Below are positions 1-7,647 of a stretch of DNA of 25,523 bases, piece after piece. Source of the DNA: an uncultured bacterium (GTDB lineage Bacteria > Patescibacteriota > Minisyncoccia > Phycocordibacterales > PALSA-1337); NCBI GenBank assembly GCA_903905325.1, contig CAIVGA010000034.1:1-25523 (forward strand), given 5' to 3'. The notes under the pieces were generated by a model. That model searched no databases. It had not been told where the DNA came from and was given only the letters and a program-made list of their open reading frames with translations. The position numbers were made by a program, and so were the translations under genes. Every line of letters begins with the position of its first letter. Within the stretch, counting starts at the first letter, position 1.

Positions 1-4
1 ACAA

Positions 5-433
5 ATGAAAAATATACAAAACAATATAGTCGTGGCCATTTCTACAGGTATTATAGCTGTGTTTGGATTCATACTATTTATTCCTACTTCTGCTCATGCT
101 CAAATGGGTTCATCTTACGGTTACGGTAATTATGGTAGCTCATATGGCAACTACGGAAATAATTACGGAAGTAACTATGGATATGCTGGAAATTATGGCG
201 GTGGTTACTATGGCGGTAATAATTACAATTACGGCGGTAGCTATGGTAACTACAGTAATTACGGCAACTACGGATATAATTGCGGTTGTAACTACGGTGG
301 TAATTATAACTACGGTGGCAACTATAATTATGGGGGAAATTACGGATACACTAATCCTTACTATGGTATCTATAATCCTTATCCAGTTTATCGTTACATA
401 AGCAATAATTATTCTTACGGTTACGGTAGATAA
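5..433 (+). CDS. Secreted Gly/Tyr/Asn-rich low-complexity protein
   Basis: A 142-residue protein with two parts. Residues 1-32 form a signal peptide: a Lys-containing N-terminus, a hydrophobic core at about 8-27, and a probable signal peptidase site after Ser-Ala-His-Ala. The rest is almost entirely Gly, Tyr and Asn with some Ser, in loose repeats of the type YGGNYN and YGNYG, plus one Cys-Gly-Cys near residues 93-95 and a Pro/Tyr-rich tail. No enzyme domain is visible. Such composition is typical of self-associating, adhesive or amyloid-like surface proteins; a role in the cell surface or host attachment is inference. The start is the ATG at base 5. Its promoter would lie upstream of the window. 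The 112-residue ORF in another frame is a by-product of the repeats. Confidence 0.8.
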   Translation: MKNIQNNIVVAISTGIIAVFGFILFIPTSAHAQMGSSYGYGNYGSSYGNYGNNYGSNYGYAGNYGGGYYGGNNYNYGGSYGNYSNYGNYGYNCGCNYGGNYNYGGNYNYGGNYGYTNPYYGIYNPYPVYRYISNNYSYGYGR

Positions 434-469
434 TTATCACTTAATCTCAATTTACGATATAATATAGAC
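434..469 (+). promoter_or_regulatory. Leaderless promoter of the ZIP transporter
   Basis: A perfect TATAAT lies at 458-463, with a weak -35-like TTATCA at 434-439 (18 bp spacer). Six bases separate the -10 from the ATG at 470, so transcription should begin at or next to the start codon. No Shine-Dalgarno sequence is present. Confidence 0.65.
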
Positions 470-1195
470 ATGGAAGCTGTCTTATTATCTCTGGGAACAT
501 TCCTCTCAACCTATTTGGGAGGTTTGTTTTCTATAAAAAACAAAGAACATTTACACAAGTTAATGGGTTTTACGGCTGGCGTACTCCTCGGTGTCGTATT
601 TTTCGATATTTTTCCAGAAATTATCGGTTTAATAAAAGAAAATGGATTTAACATTACTAGCGTAATGGTTGCAGTTGTCTTAGGTTTTCTTATATTTCAT
701 ATATTAGAAAAATCCATATTGTTGCATCACTCTCATGAAGATGAATATTCAGATCACAAACATCCTCATGTTGGAATCGCTTCAGCTCTGGCTTTGGCTG
801 GTCATAGTTTGATGGACGGTGTTGCTATTGGACTAGGTTTTCAAGTTGGTTCCAAAGTTGGCTTGCTCGTCGCAGTCGCTGTTATAGCTCATGATTTTAC
901 TGATGGCATGAATACAGTTGGACTTTTATTGAATAATAACAATACTGTCAGTCGAGCTAGAAAGTTTTTACTGCTAGATGCTCTAGCACCAATCGTGGGT
1001 GTAGTAGCAACAATGTTCTTTCATGTGCCAGAGTATTTTCTTGTTTTATACCTAGGTTTTTTTGCTGGATTTCTACTTTATATTGGAGCTAGTGATATTT
1101 TACCAGAAGCTCATAGCAAACATAGTTCATTTTCAACTATTGGTCTTACTATTTTGGGTATTATCTTGATTTTCTTTATTACAAGATTTGTATAA
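470..1195 (+). CDS. ZIP-family divalent metal transporter
   Basis: A 241-residue polytopic membrane protein matching the ZIP (ZupT/GufA-like) family, which moves Zn2+, Fe2+ or similar ions into the cytoplasm. It has about seven to eight hydrophobic segments and a His/Asp/Glu-rich cytoplasmic loop at residues 86-100. The two metal-site helices are visible: HSLMDG (H112, D116) and HDFTDG (H141, D145), the latter standing for the more usual H-E-x-P-E type motif. Length is slightly short for ZupT (about 255) but complete. The start ATG follows a -10 box by six bases. The TAA stop is formed by the first three bases of a palindromic repeat. Ion specificity cannot be read from the sequence. Confidence 0.88.
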   Translation: MEAVLLSLGTFLSTYLGGLFSIKNKEHLHKLMGFTAGVLLGVVFFDIFPEIIGLIKENGFNITSVMVAVVLGFLIFHILEKSILLHHSHEDEYSDHKHPHVGIASALALAGHSLMDGVAIGLGFQVGSKVGLLVAVAVIAHDFTDGMNTVGLLLNNNNTVSRARKFLLLDALAPIVGVVATMFFHVPEYFLVLYLGFFAGFLLYIGASDILPEAHSKHSSFSTIGLTILGIILIFFITRFV

Positions 1196-1266
1196 GTGTA
1201 CGCCTCGCGTTGCGAGGCTCCCTTAGCTTTGCGTAAGTGTACGCCTCGCGTTGCGAGGCTCCCTTA
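1193..1266. repeat. Two direct copies of a 33-bp palindromic repeat
   Basis: Two identical 33-bp units occupy 1193-1225 and 1234-1266, separated by 8 bp (GCTTTGCG). Each contains GCCTCGC-GTT-GCGAGGC, a 7-bp perfect stem with a 3-base loop, and is bounded by TAAG and CTTA. The first unit supplies the TAA stop of the ZIP gene. There is no T-run after the hairpins, so they do not look like intrinsic terminators. The unit is GC-rich in AT-rich surroundings and resembles REP-type interspersed palindromes. Confidence 0.85.
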
Positions 1267-1312
1267 TCCACAGTTTGTGTTTAGTGTGTCTACACAAGAT
1301 TTTTATTCGGAG

Positions 1313-1318
1313 TATAAT
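1313..1318 (+). promoter_or_regulatory. -10 box for the Ig-like membrane protein
   Basis: A perfect TATAAT is placed 12 bases before the ATG at 1331, implying a leader of only about five bases. No convincing -35 is seen. Its position argues against translation starting further upstream within the repeat. Confidence 0.5.
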
Positions 1319-1330
1319 TATGCTAATAGT

Positions 1331-1801
1331 ATGACAGCCTTAAATCCACATATTTTACCTAAGAAGCTTAATGAAAAAGAGGAGCACGTATATTCTCTAG
1401 CAGGGATAGTTGTTATAGCCATGTTGGCTATTGTTATAGGTATTTTATATATAAATAGTAAATCTCAGCCATCTATTACAGCTAGTAATTCAAATCAACC
1501 CACCACTCAGACAATAAGAGTGATCGATTTACCTAGAGGATTTGTTGGGACTCAGTACACCATTCCTTTGACTGTTGCAATAAACCAAGACAATTTGAAT
1601 GTGGTTGTAGATTCAAAGAGTTTGCCGCCAGGTTTGACGATTAATGTTAAAGAAAGAAATTGCACAGATAACAACAATGTTATAGGTGATGTGTGTGGTC
1701 CAAATCCTTTTCTAGAGGGTGTACCGACTCAAAAGGGAAATTACACATTCATAGCTCAAGCCGCAAATCCTGTTGCATATCATCTTCAAATTGGCTGGTA
1801 G
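1331..1801 (+). CDS. Membrane-anchored protein with He_PIG-like Ig domain
   Basis: A 156-residue protein. Residues about 22-45 form one transmembrane anchor, followed by a Ser/Thr/Asn/Gln linker and an extracytoplasmic domain of about 95 residues. That domain carries the He_PIG (putative Ig) signature: LPPGLTI followed later by FLEGVPTQKGNYTF. Two Cys in the domain may form a disulfide. The frame is open upstream to 1196, but that extension would translate the palindromic repeat and lies upstream of the -10 box, so the ATG at 1331 is preferred. Its partner is unknown; the fold suggests a role in adhesion or envelope structure. Confidence 0.65.
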   Translation: MTALNPHILPKKLNEKEEHVYSLAGIVVIAMLAIVIGILYINSKSQPSITASNSNQPTTQTIRVIDLPRGFVGTQYTIPLTVAINQDNLNVVVDSKSLPPGLTINVKERNCTDNNNVIGDVCGPNPFLEGVPTQKGNYTFIAQAANPVAYHLQIGW

Positions 1802-1884
1802 TACCAAATATATAGGACAGTTCACCTTGAAGCTTATGTTTTTCAACTTGCACCCAGTGTTCAAATGCGCTAACATATTTTCCT

Positions 1885-2076
1885 ATGCCAATTTTTGAAG
1901 AAATTTTTACAGGACTATTAGATGTTTGGAAAGAGATGTTTTCTTTTGTTTGGGGTATTTTACCAAAACTTATCTCTGTCGGACTTTGGGGTATTTCCGC
2001 ATTGATTATTTTACCCTGCGTTTATATTTCTGGAGTCTTATATCCCAAGTGGGTTGAATGGGGAGAGGATCTCTAA
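1885..2076 (+). CDS. Small membrane protein (63 aa)
   Basis: A 63-residue protein with a Trp/Phe-rich amphipathic N-terminal part and a hydrophobic segment at about residues 27-52 that includes Gly, Pro and one Cys. It ends in a charged tail (EWGEDL). A -10-like TAACAT at 1871-1876 lies eight bases before the ATG, matching the short-leader pattern of neighbouring genes and supporting a real gene. The family is not recognised. It sits alone between the Ig-like protein and zwf. Confidence 0.5.
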   Translation: MPIFEEIFTGLLDVWKEMFSFVWGILPKLISVGLWGISALIILPCVYISGVLYPKWVEWGEDL

Positions 2077-2086
2077 TTTTTCATGA

Positions 2087-2092
2087 TAGAAT
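2087..2092 (+). promoter_or_regulatory. -10 box of zwf, leaderless
   Basis: TAGAAT ends six bases before the ATG at 2099, so the predicted transcription start coincides with the start codon. No Shine-Dalgarno sequence is present between them. Confidence 0.55.
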
Positions 2093-2098
2093 AGACAC

Positions 2099-3550
2099 AT
2101 GAGCTTTACAAACAAGCCGATTTTGATAGAAAAGCCAGTCTCTGATCAAACTGCCGCTCTTCATCCCACAATTTTTATTATTTTTGGTATTACTGGAGAT
2201 TTGGCAAGTAGAAAACTTTTACCGGCGCTATTAGCTTTATATTCTAAGAAGTTATTACCAACTCGTTTTGCGGTGATTGGATTTTCGCGCCGACCGTTTA
2301 GTCGGGAAGGATTTCGAGAATTTATTCGTGAGAGACTTAATGTTCGTCCCGGACAATTCAAAGAAGAGGATATAAAGCACTTTTTTGATCATATTTCATA
2401 CGAACAAGGATTTTTTGATCAAAGCGAATCATATGTTCGGTTGATGGGGAAGTTGAAGGTGATTGATGATCGATGGGGTCAGTGTTCTAACAAACTTTTC
2501 CATCTTTCTGTACCTCCCAATCTTTATGAAGGCATCCTTAGGCAAATATCCGAGTCTGGTTTATCAAAACCGTGTGCACAGGGTCTTGGCTGGACTAGAG
2601 TTCTTATAGAAAAACCTTTTGGTAATGACATTACGATGGCGCGCACTCTTGATAAACTTCTTTCAAAACTTTTCAAAGAAGAACAAATTTTCCGCATAGA
2701 TCATTATTTGGCAAAAGAAGTTTTACAAAATATTTTGTCATTTCGTTTTTCTAATTCGATATTTGAGCCTCTCTGGCGTACAGAATTCATTGATAAGGTC
2801 CACATAAAATTATTTGAGAGAACAGGTATGGAAGGTCGTGGGGCGTTTTATGATCCTATTGGTGCTCTACGAGATGTGGGTCAAAATCACATGTTAATGA
2901 TTCTAGCTTTTATTGCTATGGATAGACCTAAATCATTAACATCAGAAAATATTAGATTAGAGCGTGCAAAAATTTTGAATAAATTAGAAAAAATATCTAG
3001 TAGTAAACTTAGAGACATGGTAATCAAAGGGCAGTATAATGGTTATACTGTAGAACCTGGCGTTGCTCCTAGCTCGCATACCGAAACCTATATTCGTCTA
3101 GAAACCCGCATTGATTCATCACGATGGAAAAATGTGCCATTTTATTTGGAAAGTGGTAAAGGTTTTTCTGAAAGTAAAACAGAGATTGATGTATATTTCA
3201 AAAATTTTGATGATAAAAAGTCGGTTCATAACCCAGAAAAACAAAATATTCTTACTTTTAGAATACAACCCGATGAGGGAATAAAAATTCGTTTCTTCGT
3301 AAAAACTCCAGGATATAATTTTCAAACAGAATCAAAAACCCTCAAATTCAAGTATTCCGATGTTCCAACATTTAGTATTATTCCAAACGACTACGAGCGT
3401 TTGATACATGATGCTTTTATTGGAGACCAAACTCTTTTTGCTTCAACTGCTGAGATTATGGCATCATGGAAGTTCATCACTCCTATATTAGAAAATTGGA
3501 GTAAATTACCATTGAAAAAATATGAAAGGGGAGTCAGGGAAGTTGAGTAA
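2099..3550 (+). CDS. zwf: Glucose-6-phosphate 1-dehydrogenase
   Basis: A 483-residue cytoplasmic enzyme that oxidises glucose 6-phosphate to 6-phosphogluconolactone with reduction of NAD(P)+, the entry step of the oxidative pentose phosphate pathway. The N-terminal Rossmann motif GITGDLASRKLLP starts near residue 30. The substrate loop is RIDHYLAKE (R199-E207), with Ala where most family members have Gly, and the downstream GALRDVGQNHML carries the catalytic-base region. IEKPFG is also present. Length is normal (about 480-500). It is monocistronic by appearance: its own -10 precedes it, and 38 bp follow before the next promoter-led gene. pgl and gnd are not in the window. Confidence 0.95.
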   Translation: MSFTNKPILIEKPVSDQTAALHPTIFIIFGITGDLASRKLLPALLALYSKKLLPTRFAVIGFSRRPFSREGFREFIRERLNVRPGQFKEEDIKHFFDHISYEQGFFDQSESYVRLMGKLKVIDDRWGQCSNKLFHLSVPPNLYEGILRQISESGLSKPCAQGLGWTRVLIEKPFGNDITMARTLDKLLSKLFKEEQIFRIDHYLAKEVLQNILSFRFSNSIFEPLWRTEFIDKVHIKLFERTGMEGRGAFYDPIGALRDVGQNHMLMILAFIAMDRPKSLTSENIRLERAKILNKLEKISSSKLRDMVIKGQYNGYTVEPGVAPSSHTETYIRLETRIDSSRWKNVPFYLESGKGFSESKTEIDVYFKNFDDKKSVHNPEKQNILTFRIQPDEGIKIRFFVKTPGYNFQTESKTLKFKYSDVPTFSIIPNDYERLIHDAFIGDQTLFASTAEIMASWKFITPILENWSKLPLKKYERGVREVE

Positions 3551-3575
3551 TATATTTAAATCGGGCCTTTTGGGT

Positions 3576-3581
3576 TATAAT
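3576..3581 (+). promoter_or_regulatory. -10 box of the CAP-domain gene
   Basis: A perfect TATAAT lies seven bases before the ATG at 3589, again implying a leaderless transcript. The weak TTTAAA at about 3555-3560 is a possible -35. Confidence 0.6.
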
Positions 3582-3588
3582 TGACTGT

Positions 3589-4401
3589 ATGGCACCATGG
3601 CTTAAAAATAATGCTCGGCTTTTGGTCTTGACCGTTTTTGTTATTGAATTGGCGTTTATATCTTTATCTTTTGTTTTTTCAGTTAATCCAGATGGTAATT
3701 CTTCATTGGCGGCGGTTTTGCCAAATATACTGAACAGTCTAACAAACCAGAATCGACAATTGAACAATGAGCCGATTCTCACAGTTAATCCCTTGCTTAA
3801 TAAGGTTGCAGAACTTAAAGCGGAGGATATGGCTCAGTCTGGTTACTTCGATCATACTAGTCCAACTGGTAAAACTCCGTGGTATTGGTTTGATTTGGTT
3901 GGTTACAAATATCAATATGCAGGAGAAAATCTCGCTATCGATTTTACAAACTCAGTTGATGTTGATAATGCCTGGATGAGTTCCATTGGCCATAGAGCAA
4001 ATATTTTGAAAGAGAGTTATACAGAAGTTGGTACAGCAGTTGCAACTGGTACATATCAAGGTAATCCAACGACATTTGTCGTACAAGTTTTTGGTAAGCC
4101 TGTAAGCCAAACTGCTCCAATACAGGCCGTCGTTGCCTCATCTACTCCTGATTCACCACAGCAAGCAGTTAATAATATTTTGATTATTCTCGGATTATTT
4201 ATTATTGCTTCAATTTTGATAAAAGTCTTTATTAAGATTGATAAGAAACATCCATTTGCTGTCACAGGCGGATTGATAATCATAGTTGTCTTGTTGGGCT
4301 TCTTAATTGCTCGCAATAATATGATAGTCGGTAATAAGCCATCAGTATCTAGCACCTTTGCTGGATTTCATGGTGATCAGTTTGATCAAAGTAAAAATTA
4401 A
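3589..4401 (+). CDS. CAP/SCP-domain (YkwD-like) membrane protein
   Basis: A 270-residue protein. An N-terminal hydrophobic signal or anchor segment (about 11-31) leads into an extracytoplasmic CAP (SCP/PR1, YkwD-like) domain at about residues 48-170. Family signatures are visible: GYFDHTSPTG with H89, AGENLA with E113, and GHRANIL with H135, which together form the conserved His/Glu cavity. Two further hydrophobic helices (about 192-214 and 224-242) anchor the C-terminus. Bacterial CAP proteins are common in the envelope; their activity is largely unknown. It is followed after one base by the CARDB-like gene, so the two are probably co-transcribed. Confidence 0.88.
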   Translation: MAPWLKNNARLLVLTVFVIELAFISLSFVFSVNPDGNSSLAAVLPNILNSLTNQNRQLNNEPILTVNPLLNKVAELKAEDMAQSGYFDHTSPTGKTPWYWFDLVGYKYQYAGENLAIDFTNSVDVDNAWMSSIGHRANILKESYTEVGTAVATGTYQGNPTTFVVQVFGKPVSQTAPIQAVVASSTPDSPQQAVNNILIILGLFIIASILIKVFIKIDKKHPFAVTGGLIIIVVLLGFLIARNNMIVGNKPSVSSTFAGFHGDQFDQSKN

Positions 4402-4402
4402 T

Positions 4403-5221
4403 ATGACAAAAAACTTGAAAATCGCTATAACTACAGCATTACTTTGTACAGTTATTGTATTTGGTGGCGCTAGAAGTATTTTTGCGGCAACTCCGGTGAC
4501 ATCAACTGTTACCGTCATCAATGCGCGTATTCTACCAACTGTCTGGTATTCCTCATTATCCGTCAATGATGGCGATAGTATAAAAATTTTTGCAGGTATA
4601 CAAAATAACTCAGGTATTAACTTTTCTGGTACAGCCGGTTTTTATGTAGATAATCAGCAGATCTCTAGCACTTCTTTTTCTTCCATAACAGGCAATTTGA
4701 TAGATGTTTCTTCTGATTGGCGAGCTATCCCAGGTAATCATAGCGTTCAAGTAGTTATTTCTCCTATATTAAACATGGGAATGTCTCTCGTCTCTATAAC
4801 TAGTGATAAGTCGTCAATAAATATTGTTAGAAATATTACGCCGGCCGTTGTTCAGAATGCTGTTTATAATACAGCCACAAATATTGTAAATCAAACTAAT
4901 GGTGTAGCCAGCAACTTAGCAAATACTGTTGAGGGCTGGAAGGATTCGTCGGCCCCGCAAAGTCTCTTTGGAAACGGAACGAGTACCGCACCAAACGCAT
5001 ATTTTGGCAATGCAAGAAAACCAGGAAGTGTTCTTGGTGCTTCGGCTGTTTCATCTGTCGGATCTGCTAAAAGTGTTGACAACGGAAACATAAGTCCATT
5101 TACATATGTCTATAATACACTCGTTGATTTGCTAGCTTTTCTAATTAGAAAATGGATGTGGACACTAGGCGGAATTATTATCATTTATTTAATTTATAAG
5201 ATTTTTACAAGAAATAATTAA
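4403..5221 (+). CDS. Exported protein with CARDB-like domain and C-terminal anchor
   Basis: A 272-residue protein starting at the ATG one base after the CAP-gene stop; an in-frame ATG at 4358 exists, but starting there would put 15 residues before a good signal peptide. Residues about 5-29 are the signal peptide ending Phe-Ala-Ala. A beta-rich domain at about 45-125 resembles CARDB/Ig-like folds: LSVNDGDSIKIFAGIQN, a GFYVDNQ strand and a W-x-x-x-PGNHSVQV strand. A Ser/Asn-rich linker follows, then a transmembrane helix near 248-267. It is presumably exposed on the outer face and anchored by its C-terminus, together with the CAP protein. Confidence 0.75.
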   Translation: MTKNLKIAITTALLCTVIVFGGARSIFAATPVTSTVTVINARILPTVWYSSLSVNDGDSIKIFAGIQNNSGINFSGTAGFYVDNQQISSTSFSSITGNLIDVSSDWRAIPGNHSVQVVISPILNMGMSLVSITSDKSSINIVRNITPAVVQNAVYNTATNIVNQTNGVASNLANTVEGWKDSSAPQSLFGNGTSTAPNAYFGNARKPGSVLGASAVSSVGSAKSVDNGNISPFTYVYNTLVDLLAFLIRKWMWTLGGIIIIYLIYKIFTRNN

Positions 5222-5488
5222 TAAGTTGGTTTAAATGTCAAACTCTGCTAAAGTATCTTCACCATGGCTTTATCTATAGGCATGGAGTGAACACACCTCG
5301 ACATAATGCTGTGGCCGATGGCTCTAAATATATACCGTTTGAATTTACCATAAAGCTTCCACCTCCACTCCGGACTGGAATAAACTAAGGGTTTAAACGC
5401 ACCACAATGCGTTCTGTTGAGTTTAAATATGGAAGACGGTGGTTACTCCGGAGTTTCTGTTAAATCTAAAATAGTGGTTTCTAGCAGT
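5222..5488. other. Gene-free gap with inverted repeats
   Basis: A 267-bp region between convergent genes with no convincing ORF. It holds several inverted repeats: ACTCCGGA at 5367-5374 with TCCGGAGT at 5447-5454, and AACGCA at 5396-5401 with TGCGTT at 5408-5413 around a six-base loop. CTTCC/GGAAG and CCACC/GGTGG pairs give alternative, mutually exclusive folds. No T-run marks a terminator. It may encode a structured RNA, but it matches no RNA family recognised by eye. Confidence 0.4.
5226..5254 (+). promoter_or_regulatory. Possible promoter into the 5222-5488 gap
   Basis: TTGGTT at 5226-5231 and TAAAGT at 5249-5254 are separated by 17 bp. Nine bases later an ATG at 5264 opens an eight-codon ORF ending in TGA. 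The arrangement could drive a small RNA or leader, since no gene follows on this strand. Confidence 0.35.
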
Positions 5489-6445
5489 CTAACTTACTGG
5501 GAAGGAGATCTTTTCAGCATCTTTGTTTTCTATCACAGTTTTAATCAAAATGCTGATAGAAATTGATTCTGCATTACCTTTACTTTTACCCATGATTTCT
5601 CCGTTTTTACCAAGCAGTGTAGGAGTGTAAAGTGTTTTTGGGAATTTTGCTTTCGAGCCAAGCAGCTTTATCAAATCCTGACGTATCAAATAATCGCCCT
5701 CATCAAAGTGATCAAAGCCGGTTATACATAGATCGATATCACATATCTCGAGTCTGGGTACCGCGAGGGGTTTGTGATAAAACCAGTAGTCAAATCTATC
5801 ATATGGTGCTTTCGTATGTTTTTCACAATTTGAACATGAATGGAGAATGGATCCATCTGCTGTTATTTCAGTGGTTCCTTTCACCGTCTTACATTCAGGG
5901 CAGACAGTCAATACATACGATAGTGGTTTTTCGAGTGTGAGTTTTCCAGTATGTTTACGTAATATCGCAGCAATCTCTTGCGGGTGTCCTAATGCATAAA
6001 TAACACAGCGCTTCATAACCGGATTAGTCTTCATTTCAGAATTTCTTATAGGTATTACCTCTACGTCCGGAAATTGCACCTGTATTTTTTTTATCTCGGA
6101 GTAAATTATACTCTGCCAGTAATCTACTATGTTCTGTGAAGGATCTTCTTTATTGATGGCATATTGAAAAGTTGTATTCAAGGGGAATATATTGAAGGGA
6201 TAAGTTTTTACATCAGGTCCAGTCAACTTATCTTGTTCCCAGTCATTGATAAATACAAAGAATTTAAATTTAGGCTTTTTACCCAATTTTTTTAGCTCTT
6301 GGCATAATAAAAGGGGATAGACGACCATTGTCATGGCATTCCCAGCGTGGAAGGCATAGGGTCTGGTGCCAAGATAAATTTTTTCATCTCCTGCTAGTTC
6401 TCGAGCTAGGTCAAGGAGACCCGTGTATAGGAAGTATGGTTTCAT
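5489..6445 (-). CDS. Class I lysyl-tRNA synthetase-like protein lacking anticodon domain
   Basis: A 318-residue class I aminoacyl-tRNA synthetase-like protein, closest by eye to the catalytic half of archaeal-type LysRS-I. The HIGH motif is HAGN (33-36), in the same place as HIGN of LysRS-I. A CPEC...CSNC zinc ribbon (C182, C185, C204, C207) and a GFDH block (243-246) match the LysRS-I order, and the KMSKS-loop equivalent is IMGKSKGN (284-291). It stops about 25 residues later, so the helical anticodon-binding region (family length about 500-530) is absent. It is the last gene of an operon holding a GT4 and an LmbE deacetylase. The likely role is amino-acid activation and ligation to something other than tRNA, as MshC does; that is inference. 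The KMSKS first Lys is replaced. Confidence 0.72.
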   Translation of the reverse strand: MKPYFLYTGLLDLARELAGDEKIYLGTRPYAFHAGNAMTMVVYPLLLCQELKKLGKKPKFKFFVFINDWEQDKLTGPDVKTYPFNIFPLNTTFQYAINKEDPSQNIVDYWQSIIYSEIKKIQVQFPDVEVIPIRNSEMKTNPVMKRCVIYALGHPQEIAAILRKHTGKLTLEKPLSYVLTVCPECKTVKGTTEITADGSILHSCSNCEKHTKAPYDRFDYWFYHKPLAVPRLEICDIDLCITGFDHFDEGDYLIRQDLIKLLGSKAKFPKTLYTPTLLGKNGEIMGKSKGNAESISISILIKTVIENKDAEKISFPVS

Positions 6446-6451
6446 GATATT

Positions 6452-7645
6452 CTATATATCCATTTGTCGTGCGAGCCGTTCGGTCAATTTCGACCAAGGT
6501 TTGAAACGGCGTGAAAGATTTTTCATTATAAGATCTCGGTAAATGCCTATGTAATTTTTGGTAAACGTTTCCCACCCATGATCCCTGGAGCTTTCAATAG
6601 CGGCCTTTTTTATGTCTCTTATATGTTGATCATTTCTTGCTGCCAATAGTAACTTCTGGGCCAGGCCATCAATATCTCCACTCTTAAAAAGAATTCCCGT
6701 TTTTCCGTCAGATATATATTCAGGTATTCCATCAGCGTCACTGCCTATGGTTAGGCATCCAGACGCCTGGCTTTCGTAGTTGACCAAGCCTCCGCTTTCT
6801 GATCTTGATGGGCATATGTGCGCAATAGATCCTTTCATATAAGAAAACACTGTTGTTGGGTCAATAAATCCTAAAAATCTTACTTTATTTCCTAACCCCA
6901 ATTCATTCGACAATCTTTCAAGCTCCTCTCTTTCGCTGCCCTCACCAGCTATTATCAGGCTGACATCGGGCAGTTGGTTACATATTAGTGAGAATGCTTT
7001 TATCAGGATATCTATTCCTTTTGATTTCTCGATTCGACGTGCAATAAAGAAATATGGATTACCTATAGACATGGGTTTTGCTTCAGATATAGATTTAAGA
7101 TCTATACCTCCATAAACGATTAGGGGTTTCATATTATCGCCCAATAATTCGGAGGCCAGTTTGGCGGTGGAGGTGGAAAATGCCGTCCAACAGTCTGCCT
7201 GGTTAACCGAAGACGGCACAGTATCCACTCCCTCCGACCAAATTTTTACTGATTCTTGATCCTCATTTTGCGGTAGATCACCACCAGCAAAAGTCACGAC
7301 GTATGGAACTTTCCATCTTTTTGCAAGAAGAAGACCCAGTAAAGGCATAGGTCTTCTTATTCCGATAATATGCACTATATCTGCCCTTAGAGCAGGTTCA
7401 TTACTGAGGATTTCCGTAATGATATTATGAAACTGCTCATCGCTTTGTGGTCTATCGATACGATGTACCGGAACGCCATCTATCACCTCAAATTCAGATA
7501 GTACTTTGGGGAATCTCTTTGTAAGCACCACTGTTTCGATGCCATCGGCGCGTAGGTGCTGAGCCATTTGCCCGATGGTTATTTCCACGCCTCCTATGTT
7601 TGGCTTGTAGAGCGAACTAATTAGTAATACCTTTTTTATCTTCAT
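6452..7645 (-). CDS. GT4-family glycosyltransferase
   Basis: A 397-residue GT-B fold glycosyltransferase of family 4. The N-terminal domain begins with PNIGGVE (the acceptor-side glycine loop). The C-terminal domain has FIARRIEKSKGIDILI, then IAGEGSEREELE, then the sugar-nucleotide site SESGGLVNYESQASG with the two glutamates of the EX7E motif, and SDADGIPEYI. It transfers a sugar from a nucleotide donor with retention; MshA, BshA and PimB are members, as are many capsule enzymes. Six bases separate it from the synthetase-like gene and two from the upstream gene. The acceptor cannot be told from sequence. Confidence 0.88.
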   Translation of the reverse strand: MKIKKVLLISSLYKPNIGGVEITIGQMAQHLRADGIETVVLTKRFPKVLSEFEVIDGVPVHRIDRPQSDEQFHNIITEILSNEPALRADIVHIIGIRRPMPLLGLLLAKRWKVPYVVTFAGGDLPQNEDQESVKIWSEGVDTVPSSVNQADCWTAFSTSTAKLASELLGDNMKPLIVYGGIDLKSISEAKPMSIGNPYFFIARRIEKSKGIDILIKAFSLICNQLPDVSLIIAGEGSEREELERLSNELGLGNKVRFLGFIDPTTVFSYMKGSIAHICPSRSESGGLVNYESQASGCLTIGSDADGIPEYISDGKTGILFKSGDIDGLAQKLLLAARNDQHIRDIKKAAIESSRDHGWETFTKNYIGIYRDLIMKNLSRRFKPWSKLTERLARQMDI

Positions 7646-7647
7646 AT

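Noticed and set aside
63..401. A 112-residue ORF in another frame of the Gly/Tyr/Asn-rich gene
   Set aside because: It exists because the repeats keep the alternative frame open. It has no start signal, and the frame with a signal peptide is far more convincing.
1196..1330. N-terminal extension of the Ig-like membrane protein
   Set aside because: It would translate the duplicated palindromic repeat and lies upstream of a perfect -10 box, so it is not likely to be coding.
5222..5488. tmRNA, 6S RNA, RNase P RNA or SRP RNA in the gap
   Set aside because: None of their conserved sequence blocks or end pairings could be found by eye.
5429..5566. A 45-codon ORF with a DGGYSG motif resembling serine recombinases
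   Set aside because: It is short, overlaps the end of the synthetase-like gene in antisense, and has no other recombinase feature, so it is probably chance.
5632..5940. A plus-strand 102-residue ORF inside the synthetase-like gene
   Set aside because: It lies antisense to a gene with clear family motifs and shows no recognisable domain.
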